A DNA stretch of 5,035 nt from Pedobacter sp. UBA1654 (GTDB taxonomy: Bacteria; Bacteroidota; Bacteroidia; Sphingobacteriales; Sphingobacteriaceae). The notes beneath the pieces are model-generated. The model saw only the letters and a program-made list of their open reading frames with translations, made no database searches and had not been told where the DNA came from. The translations under genes and the position numbers were made by a program. The stretch lies in assembly GCA_002320935.1 (NCBI GenBank), contig DCLG01000109.1:45451-50485 (forward strand), written 5' to 3'. This document shows, one piece after another, positions 1 through 5,035 of this stretch (the first letter of the stretch is position 1; each line of letters opens with the position of its first letter).

Positions 1-117
1 CTCGTTGTTGTCATTGATTAAAGACTCTGAAGTAATGGTTTCAAATTCTTTACCTTTTTCAAGACTTACAACGGCAATTTTAGAGAATGAAGGAAATTGT
101 TCACCTAAGTTGATCAT
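1..117 (-). CDS. AhpC/TSA-family peroxiredoxin, N-terminal fragment (runs off the left edge)
   Basis: The first 39 codons are open with no stop, starting at an ATG whose first base is 117. The peptide begins MINLGEQFPSFSKIAVV and continues through KEFETITSES. The opening 'xxIGxQFPxfxlxAVV' strand followed by 'F-x-TITSE' is the N-terminus seen in AhpC-type 2-Cys peroxiredoxins, including the actinobacterial AhpC form. Members reduce hydrogen peroxide, organic peroxides and peroxynitrite in the cytoplasm, using a peroxidatic cysteine in a TxxC motif near residue 50-60. That motif lies beyond the window, so catalytic competence cannot be checked. The start is supported by a good Bacteroidota promoter about 25 bases upstream, which leaves a leader of only about 20 bases, A-rich and without a Shine-Dalgarno sequence. 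It shares its strand with the upstream S9 peptidase gene, but the 139-base gap and its own promoter suggest separate transcription. The family call rests on N-terminal pattern alone. Confidence 0.72.
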   Translation of the reverse strand, partial: MINLGEQFPSFSKIAVVSLEKGKEFETITSESLINDNNE

Positions 118-141
118 AATTATATTGGTTTTTTTATGGCG

Positions 142-172
142 CAAAGGTATAGCTCTGCACCATGATTAGCAA
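142..172 (-). promoter_or_regulatory. Bacteroidota-type promoter for the peroxiredoxin gene
   Basis: Read on the minus strand, TTG (bases 172-170) is followed by a 20-base spacer and then TACCTTTG (149-142). This fits the -33/-7 consensus of the Bacteroidota primary sigma factor: TTG or TTTG, about 19-21 bases, TAnnTTTG. Transcription would start near base 136-139, giving a leader of roughly 20 bases before the ATG at 117. No other place in the window's intergenic DNA matches both elements at correct spacing. Confidence 0.72.
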
Positions 173-188
173 CTCGAAATGGCTTGTT

Positions 189-228
189 ATAGATTGTTAT
201 TCTCTATAGGGTTATAGAGGATAACTAT
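189..228. promoter_or_regulatory. Long inverted repeat, OxyR-like candidate operator upstream of the peroxiredoxin promoter
   Basis: A 13-bp dyad (arms 196-208 and 213-225, one G-T pair, 4-base loop GGGT) is centred near 210. It contains regularly spaced ATAG and CTAT tetramers. On the plus strand these are CTAT at 204-207, six bases, ATAG at 214-217, seven bases, CTAT at 225-228, with ATTG at 193-196 standing seven bases before the first CTAT. The OxyR consensus is ATAG-N7-CTAT-N7-ATAG-N7-CTAT, so one half matches exactly in spacing, the centre is one base short, and one outer tetramer is degenerate. The centre lies about 70 bases upstream of the predicted peroxiredoxin start site, a plausible activator position. 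It could instead be the transcript end of the S9 peptidase, whose stop codon lies 31 bases upstream, but no T-run follows the stem on the minus strand. Confidence 0.45.
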
Positions 229-256
229 AAACTTAAAGACAGATATTAGAGTTTAA

Positions 257-2614
257 CTATTTTTCTTTTAAGGTTGTCTCAAACAGTTTGTAGATCCTTT
301 TGTACTCATCCGTCCAGCTGCTTGGCGTTGTAAAACCATGATCTTCAACGGGGTATACTGCGAGCTCCCAATTGTCTTTGCCCAGCTCGATAAGCTTTTG
401 CGAAAGGCGCACGATATCCTGGAAATGCACATTTACATCAACCATACCGTGGCACATCAGCAAATTACCCTTCAATCCTGCCGCAAAATTGATCGGTGAA
501 CTGCGTTGATAAGCAATTTCATCGTTGAAAGGCTCATTCAGAATATTCGCCGTATAACCCTGATTATAGTGTGCCCAGTCGGTAACGGAGCGTAAACCAG
601 CGCCACTTTTGAATACATCTGGTTCGTTGAAGAGTCCCATGAGGGTGATGAATCCGCCGTATGAACCACCATAAATGCCTACTCGCTTTGGATCCACACC
701 ATACTTATCGACCAATAACTTAACACCATCGACCTGGTCGGTCAGGTCTTTACCGCCCATATGCCTGTAAATTCCCGTACGGTGATTTCGCCCGTAACCT
801 GCACTTCCGGTATAATCTATATCAATAACTGTGTACCCATTATCTGCCAATAAGTTGTGGAACATATATTCTCTCGAGTATTGGCTCCACCAGTAATGCA
901 CATTCTGAAGGTAGCCTGCGCCATGAACAAACACCACTGCAGGGCTGTTTTTAGCAGCATTCTTTGCGGGATAGATCCTGGCATAAACATCATCGCCATG
1001 GCGGTTCTTAAACGTAACCAGATCTGGTTTCCTCCAGGCATAGGATTTAAATTCTTCAGATCTGGACTCGGTAATCTGTACTGCTTTTGCACCAGCTTTA
1101 TTTGGCTGAATGTACAGCTCCCAGGGTTTATCCATGTAAGAGTAATTGATGGCAATCCACTTCTCGTCTGGCGACATCGTGATCTGGTTACCACCTTTCA
1201 TACTGGTGATCTGCGTAATTTTGCCACCGGATACCGGCAAGCTGTAGAAATGCGTGATGCCTGGATGTTCCATGTTGCCGCTGATATAGAAGGTCTTTTT
1301 ATCCCTCGACAGCTTCAGGATTTGAACTTCCCATTTACCACTTGTCAACTGCTTCTTGCTCCCGGTATTCACATCGGCCACATAGAGGTGCGAATAGCCA
1401 GTCGCTTCGCTCTGGTAGTAGATCTTATTCTGGTCTATGAAGTCAATATTTGCTATATACGAACTGATACCCGGACCCGCGATCCATGCTTCATCCCGCT
1501 GGCGGTCAACAACGCTAAAGCTGCCTTTTGTAGCGTCAAGTTTTAAGATCCAAAGGTCTTTATTGTCCAGTGCCTTCGCTGTAAGTACAGCAGCAGTAGC
1601 GTTACTGTTCCAGATCACTGGTGTGAAGCGAACCTTACGATCTTCGTTTTTTTTCTTCCGCTCTTCAAGTTGTTTTGGATAGTCTTTCACATAGTCGGGC
1701 AGGTCCTTGATGCCCTGAATATTACTTACCGCAACCTGGTAGGCAGCGTCACGTTCTTTATCATAGACGAAGAACTCGTAGCTGGAAGGGCTCTCTCCCA
1801 CTTTCGTTCTGCCATTGATGTCTTCCGTGTAACCGGATTTGGTCACAAAATTAGGGATGATGGTATTGGTGTTTCCCTTGGCAAGTGTTACCAGCTGGTA
1901 GGTCACAAAACGGCCGTCGGGACTAAGTGTCAGACCTGTAATGGCTTTGTTTTCGAGGTATATGGGTTTTAGCTCCTGCTTGTTTGCAGCACGGCCAGGT
2001 CTTCTGCCAGCTGTGCTGGTGTTTTCTTTCAGGACCTCAAATATTTGGAGCTGCTGGTTTTTAAGCCAGGTCTCTTGCGGAGATGCTGCTGACTTGTTAC
2101 CTGCCGGTTTATTACCGGGTATGAAGTTGGTTAATTGCGTTAGGGCCTGGGTATTTGGATCCAGCGTGAAAAAGTTGCCGCCTTTAAGGAAGTAGATGGC
2201 GCCATTGATCAGGAAACCCGGATTACTTTCCCGTTCCATAGTGTTGGTTAAGCGGATTTGTTTTTTGGTTTTTGCCTGCAGGAGGTAGATATCGCCATCC
2301 TTCTCAGCTACACCAAGGCTGCCATTCTGGTTGAAGGTATACACTGGTCCGATGGCCTTTTCGGTAGTGGAATCGGGAGAAAGCTCGGGTTTATTTTTGC
2401 CGGCTTGTACGCGGAACAGTTGCTCCTTAGCTTTCTGCTGGGGGTTCCAGTCGAAATACAGCGTTTTACTATCATCTGCCCAGCGGTAATTACTTGGTGC
2501 AACACCGATCCACTTCTGATCGCGCATGATTTTCTCGACGGTTAGGGTGCTGGCTTGCTGTGCATGAGCAGCGGCTGCAGAAAACAACAGCAAAGCGGTA
2601 AAGATTCTTTTCAT
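257..2614 (-). CDS. Secreted S9 (prolyl oligopeptidase/DPP IV-like) serine peptidase
   Basis: A complete protein of 785 residues ending in TAG. The ATG at 2614 is chosen over one 63 bases upstream (2677) because it begins a clean Sec signal peptide: MKR, a hydrophobic core, then AHA before Gln19. There is no lipobox cysteine, so the mature enzyme is probably periplasmic or secreted. Residues about 20-510 form the N-terminal beta-propeller, with blade-like 'SPDGRFVTYQ', 'YSHLYVADVNTGSKKQLTSG' and 'SPDEKWIAINYS' stretches. Residues about 540-785 are the alpha/beta-hydrolase domain. The triad is visible: Ser651 in GGSYGG, Asp726 in HGMVDVNVHF, His759 in EDHGF. His564 in VHGAGY lies at the oxyanion loop. 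A Gly/Pro/Asn/Lys-rich insert near residues 165-215 probably forms a surface loop. The family cleaves short peptides, often at proline. I do not see the W-x-YEEE motif that binds the substrate N-terminus in true DPP IV, so exact specificity is open. No convincing promoter was found upstream. Confidence 0.93.
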   Translation of the reverse strand: MKRIFTALLLFSAAAAHAQQASTLTVEKIMRDQKWIGVAPSNYRWADDSKTLYFDWNPQQKAKEQLFRVQAGKNKPELSPDSTTEKAIGPVYTFNQNGSLGVAEKDGDIYLLQAKTKKQIRLTNTMERESNPGFLINGAIYFLKGGNFFTLDPNTQALTQLTNFIPGNKPAGNKSAASPQETWLKNQQLQIFEVLKENTSTAGRRPGRAANKQELKPIYLENKAITGLTLSPDGRFVTYQLVTLAKGNTNTIIPNFVTKSGYTEDINGRTKVGESPSSYEFFVYDKERDAAYQVAVSNIQGIKDLPDYVKDYPKQLEERKKKNEDRKVRFTPVIWNSNATAAVLTAKALDNKDLWILKLDATKGSFSVVDRQRDEAWIAGPGISSYIANIDFIDQNKIYYQSEATGYSHLYVADVNTGSKKQLTSGKWEVQILKLSRDKKTFYISGNMEHPGITHFYSLPVSGGKITQITSMKGGNQITMSPDEKWIAINYSYMDKPWELYIQPNKAGAKAVQITESRSEEFKSYAWRKPDLVTFKNRHGDDVYARIYPAKNAAKNSPAVVFVHGAGYLQNVHYWWSQYSREYMFHNLLADNGYTVIDIDYTGSAGYGRNHRTGIYRHMGGKDLTDQVDGVKLLVDKYGVDPKRVGIYGGSYGGFITLMGLFNEPDVFKSGAGLRSVTDWAHYNQGYTANILNEPFNDEIAYQRSSPINFAAGLKGNLLMCHGMVDVNVHFQDIVRLSQKLIELGKDNWELAVYPVEDHGFTTPSSWTDEYKRIYKLFETTLKEK

Positions 2615-2740
2615 GAAGGAAATAGGATTTATAAAGCTGCTGCAAGATAAAATAAATTGGACAAGCAGTTTCGCCACAATCTCTTTACGGTTGGGTTTTC
2701 TTTTGTTGGTTTAATAAATCTATTTTTAGCTATAACCAAT

Positions 2741-2758
2741 GTAAACCGTTTCGGTAAA
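2741..2758. promoter_or_regulatory. Weak operator-like dyad in the divergent intergenic region
   Basis: The 191 bases between the divergent peptidase and dehydratase genes contain ACCG-TTT-CGGT (2745-2755), flanked by TAA on the left and AAA on the right, so seven-base arms match at five positions. It lies about 50 bases before the dehydratase ATG, where a repressor of a sugar-acid operon could bind. The arms are short and such dyads occur by chance, so this is only a candidate. Nothing else in this gap is convincing: neither strand has a TAnnTTTG element with a TTG at proper spacing. Confidence 0.15.
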
Positions 2759-2805
2759 GGTGAGCCGCTGTATTCGCGCTGCGCTTTTGCAAAGATTTGA
2801 ACCGT

Positions 2806-4521
2806 ATGGACGAGCATAAACTAAGAAGTCAGGGCTGGTTTGGCCGCAAGGGCAAAGATGGATTTATCTACCGCGCCTGGATGCGAAAACAGGGCATTGC
2901 GCCGCATGAGTTTGACGGGCGCCCGATCATCGGCATCTGCAACACCTGGTCTGAGCTGACCCCCTGCAACTCGCATTTCCGTGAACTTGCAGAACATGTA
3001 AAACGTGGCGTATACGAAGCAGGTGGCTTTCCGGTCGAGTTTCCCGTATTGTCTTTAGGCGAAACGCTAATGAAACCCACGGCCATGTTGTTCCGCAATC
3101 TCGCATCGATGGATGTGGAGGAAGCGATCCGTGCGAATCCCCTGGATGGCGTTGTGCTACTTTGCGGTTGCGATAAAACCACACCTTCACTGGTGATGGG
3201 TGCCTGTAGCGTGGACCTGCCAACGATTGTGGTATCTGGCGGGCCCATGCTTACGGGCAGACACCGCGGCAAATGCATTGGCACCTCAGACCTCTGGCGC
3301 TTTTCAGAGGCCCAACGTGCAGGGCATATGGACGACATGGAGATGTCGCTGGCTGAAGCCGGCATGTGCCGCAGCGACGGACATTGTGCGGTTATGGGTA
3401 CTGCATCGACCATGGCCTGCATGGTAGAAGCCCTGGGCATCTCATTGCCGGGGAATGCTGCAATTCCGGCTCCTGATGCGGCCAGAAAGATTCTTGCACA
3501 ACGCTCCGGTGCGGAGATCGTGAGGATGGTTAAAGCAGATCGTAAACTTTCGGACATCCTTAGCCGCAAAGCATTTGAAAATGCCATTAAGGTCAATGCT
3601 GCTATCGGCGGATCCACCAACTTTGTGATTCACCTGCTGGCCATAGCGGGCCGCATCGGTGTGGAACTCAGCATTGAAGACATTGACCGATTTTCATCAG
3701 ATATCCCGCTTATTGCGAATCTGCAGCCTTCCGGCAGCTATTTTATGGAAGATCTGTATTATGCCGGCGGTTTGCCGGCGATCATCAATAATCTCCTACC
3801 CCATTTACATCAGGATTGTTTAACGGCAAACGGGAACACAGTAGCAGAGAACTTCAGCATCGCCGAATGTTATGATCCAAATATCATTACCACAACCGAC
3901 AAGCCTTTTAGTACCATGTCGGGCTTTGTTGCTTTGAAAGGAAACCTCTGTGAAAATGGCGCGGTAATAAAACCTTCTGCTGCTTCTGCACAGCTTATGA
4001 AACACACCGGAAAGGCCGTTGTGTTCGAGAATATTGAGGATTACAATGCCAGGATAGATGATCCGGACCTGGATGTAGATGAATCCAGCCTACTGGTGCT
4101 GAAGAATGTTGGTCCGAAGGGCTATCCTGGAATGCCGGAGGTTGGTAATATGGGTTTACCGGCAAAGCTGCTTGCGAAAGGTGTGACGGACATGGTACGA
4201 ATCTCTGATGGGCGGATGAGTGGTACTGGCTTTGGAACGGTGGTGCTGCATGTATCACCGGAAGCAGCAGATGGCGGCACACTAGCCATCGTTCGTAATG
4301 GTGATGAGATTACGCTGGATGTGAAAGGCCGGTTGCTGCACCTGCACGTGTCGGATGAGGATATTGCGGCGCGTAAGAAAGCACTTCCACCTCTTGTTGC
4401 AATTGCTTCGAGGGGCTATGTAAGGCTGTATCAGGAGCATGTACAGGGCGCGCATTTGGGTGCTGACCTGGATTTCCTGCGCGGTGGATCAGGGAGCAAA
4501 GTGACACGGGATTCTCACTAA
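2806..4521 (+). CDS. IlvD/Edd-family sugar-acid dehydratase (L-arabinonate dehydratase type)
   Basis: A complete protein of 571 residues, the usual length for the pentonate branch of the family. It removes water from an aldonic acid to give a 2-keto-3-deoxy acid, using a [2Fe-2S] cluster and Mg2+ in the cytoplasm. Likely cluster cysteines are Cys54 (TPCNSH), Cys122 (GCDKTTP) and Cys194 (GHCAVMGTAS). Glu86, Asp123, Lys124 (the probable carbamylated lysine) and Glu445 match metal-site residues. Ser472 in SDGRMSGT matches the catalytic serine. These line up, by recall, with Cys59, Cys127, Cys200, Glu91, Asp128, Lys129, Glu453 and Ser480 of Rhizobium leguminosarum L-arabinonate dehydratase, as do the N-terminal LRSQ-W-G, GGSTN-VIHLLAIAGR and the C-terminal GADLDFL...DSH. 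Biosynthetic IlvD lacks this N-terminus and C-terminus. ATG 2806 is chosen; an in-frame TTG at 2797 would add three residues. Neither has a strong ribosome site. Substrate (L-arabinonate, D-xylonate, D-fuconate or similar) is not fixed by sequence. Confidence 0.92.
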   Translation: MDEHKLRSQGWFGRKGKDGFIYRAWMRKQGIAPHEFDGRPIIGICNTWSELTPCNSHFRELAEHVKRGVYEAGGFPVEFPVLSLGETLMKPTAMLFRNLASMDVEEAIRANPLDGVVLLCGCDKTTPSLVMGACSVDLPTIVVSGGPMLTGRHRGKCIGTSDLWRFSEAQRAGHMDDMEMSLAEAGMCRSDGHCAVMGTASTMACMVEALGISLPGNAAIPAPDAARKILAQRSGAEIVRMVKADRKLSDILSRKAFENAIKVNAAIGGSTNFVIHLLAIAGRIGVELSIEDIDRFSSDIPLIANLQPSGSYFMEDLYYAGGLPAIINNLLPHLHQDCLTANGNTVAENFSIAECYDPNIITTTDKPFSTMSGFVALKGNLCENGAVIKPSAASAQLMKHTGKAVVFENIEDYNARIDDPDLDVDESSLLVLKNVGPKGYPGMPEVGNMGLPAKLLAKGVTDMVRISDGRMSGTGFGTVVLHVSPEAADGGTLAIVRNGDEITLDVKGRLLHLHVSDEDIAARKKALPPLVAIASRGYVRLYQEHVQGAHLGADLDFLRGGSGSKVTRDSH

Positions 4522-4570
4522 TATTTACCATACAGGCTTCTTAGTGTTGCCTGAATAATAAGATGCCATT

Positions 4571-5035
4571 ATGAGCTTTGAAGATAAAGTAGCAATTGTG
4601 ACCGGTGCCGGACAGGGCATAGGACTGGAAATTTGCAGAAAACTCTGCGATGCAGGTGCGAGGGTGATTTTGAATGACCTTGACGTTGAACTGTCAGAAC
4701 GTGCAGCTATTGAGCTGAACAATGCCGGTGGCGTTTGTATAGCAGTAGCCGGAGATTCCAGCGATCTCAGCATTATTACGCGGATGGTGGATACTGCAGT
4801 CTCCAGCTTCGGTAAACTGGACATCGCCATTGCCAATGCGGGCATTACCCTGTTTGGTGATTTCTTTAGCTATACACCGGAGGCTTTCTCGAGGGTAATG
4901 CAGGTGAATTTAAATGGTACCTTCTTTTTAGCGCAGGCTGTGGCAAAGCAGATGAGGACACAAAAATCTGGCGGCCGACTACTGTTTATGTCCTCGGTGA
5001 CTGGCCACCAGGCACATAAAAACCTTGCGGCTTAT
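4571..5035 (+). CDS. Short-chain dehydrogenase/reductase (SDR), N-terminal part (runs off the right edge)
   Basis: 155 codons are visible from ATG 4571 with no stop; classical SDRs are about 250 residues, so roughly 60 percent is present. The Rossmann motif TGAGQGIG is at residues 11-18, and Asp36 at the end of the second beta-strand (ILND) suggests preference for NAD(H) over NADP(H). The NAG motif is at 89-91 and the conserved Asn of the 'VNLNG' helix is Asn113. Ser142 and Tyr155 are spaced 13 apart, as in the catalytic Ser-Tyr pair; the Tyr codon is the last in the window, and the following YxxxK lysine cannot be seen. The gene starts 49 bases after the dehydratase on the same strand, with no promoter or clear terminator between, so co-transcription is likely. 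By context it probably oxidises a sugar (upstream of the dehydratase) or a 2-keto-3-deoxy acid (downstream of it). Sequence alone does not identify the substrate. Confidence 0.9.
   Translation, partial: MSFEDKVAIVTGAGQGIGLEICRKLCDAGARVILNDLDVELSERAAIELNNAGGVCIAVAGDSSDLSIITRMVDTAVSSFGKLDIAIANAGITLFGDFFSYTPEAFSRVMQVNLNGTFFLAQAVAKQMRTQKSGGRLLFMSSVTGHQAHKNLAAY

Noticed and set aside
226..256. TAAACT/AGTTTA inverted repeat after the peptidase stop as its terminator.
   Set aside because: A six-base AT-only-rich stem with a 16-base loop in AT-rich DNA is expected by chance and would be unstable.
857..1546. A 229-codon plus-strand open frame inside the peptidase gene, and similar long antisense frames inside the dehydratase.
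   Set aside because: Their translations show no recognisable domain and they lie wholly within genes with clear catalytic motifs on the other strand; they are shadow frames.
1647..1654. Run of eight T (A8 on the coding strand of the peptidase) as a programmed frameshift or phase-variable site.
   Set aside because: The reading frame continues normally through it in a Lys-rich loop, and no alternative product or downstream stimulatory structure is apparent.
2641..2649. TATCTTGC on the minus strand as a -7 element for the S9 peptidase.
   Set aside because: It is one T short of TAnnTTTG, and the nearest TTG elements lie 12 or 27 bases away rather than about 19-21.
2615..2677. N-terminal extension of the S9 peptidase (21 extra residues from an ATG at 2677).
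   Set aside because: The extension would bury the clean signal peptide that begins at the internal MKRIF start and would place two hydrophobic stretches in series. The shorter start is much more likely.
2782..2790. CTTTTGC just before the dehydratase start as a -7 element.
   Set aside because: The TA of TAnnTTTG is replaced by CG, there is no TTG at the right distance, and the leader would be extremely short.
4533..4553. CAGGC...GCCTG inverted repeat between dehydratase and SDR as a terminator.
   Set aside because: The stem is only 5 bp with an 11-base loop and has no T-run after it. It does not argue against co-transcription.
4563..4574. Three-codon minigene ATG-CCA-TTA-TGA whose stop overlaps the SDR start.
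   Set aside because: Too short to support, no ribosome site, and easily explained by chance.

Overview
The window looks like ordinary chromosomal DNA from a member of the Bacteroidota, most likely near Sphingobacteriaceae or Chitinophagaceae; this placement is an inference. The clues are a well-formed Bacteroidota-type promoter (TTG, 20 bases, TAnnTTTG) at 142-172, starts without clear Shine-Dalgarno sequences, and a large secreted S9 peptidase of a kind common in that phylum. No mobile element, CRISPR array, tRNA or rRNA is visible, and no gene is obviously broken.

Layout: bases 1-117 (minus strand) hold the first 39 codons of an AhpC/TSA-type peroxiredoxin that runs off the left edge. The 139-base gap to the next gene holds its promoter and, further upstream, a 13-bp inverted repeat whose ATAG/CTAT spacing resembles an OxyR site. 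Bases 257-2614 (minus) encode a complete, exported S9 prolyl-oligopeptidase-family serine peptidase with an intact Ser-Asp-His triad. A 191-base divergent intergenic region follows, with no convincing promoter and only one weak operator-like dyad. Bases 2806-4521 (plus) encode a complete IlvD/Edd-family dehydratase that matches L-arabinonate-type sugar-acid dehydratases far better than biosynthetic IlvD. After 49 bases, a short-chain dehydrogenase/reductase begins at 4571 and runs off the right edge exactly at its catalytic tyrosine.

The genes form three probable units. The peroxiredoxin has its own promoter and is probably controlled by oxidative stress. The peptidase is probably a stand-alone gene for peptide breakdown in the periplasm. 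The dehydratase and SDR probably open a plus-strand operon for oxidative, non-phosphorylative breakdown of a sugar or sugar acid: a dehydrogenase acts on a sugar or deoxy-keto acid, and the dehydratase turns an aldonate into a 2-keto-3-deoxy acid. The exact sugar cannot be read from this window. I found no wholly new system. The best leads are the OxyR-like dyad, the unresolved sugar pathway, and the missing DPP IV specificity motif in the peptidase.
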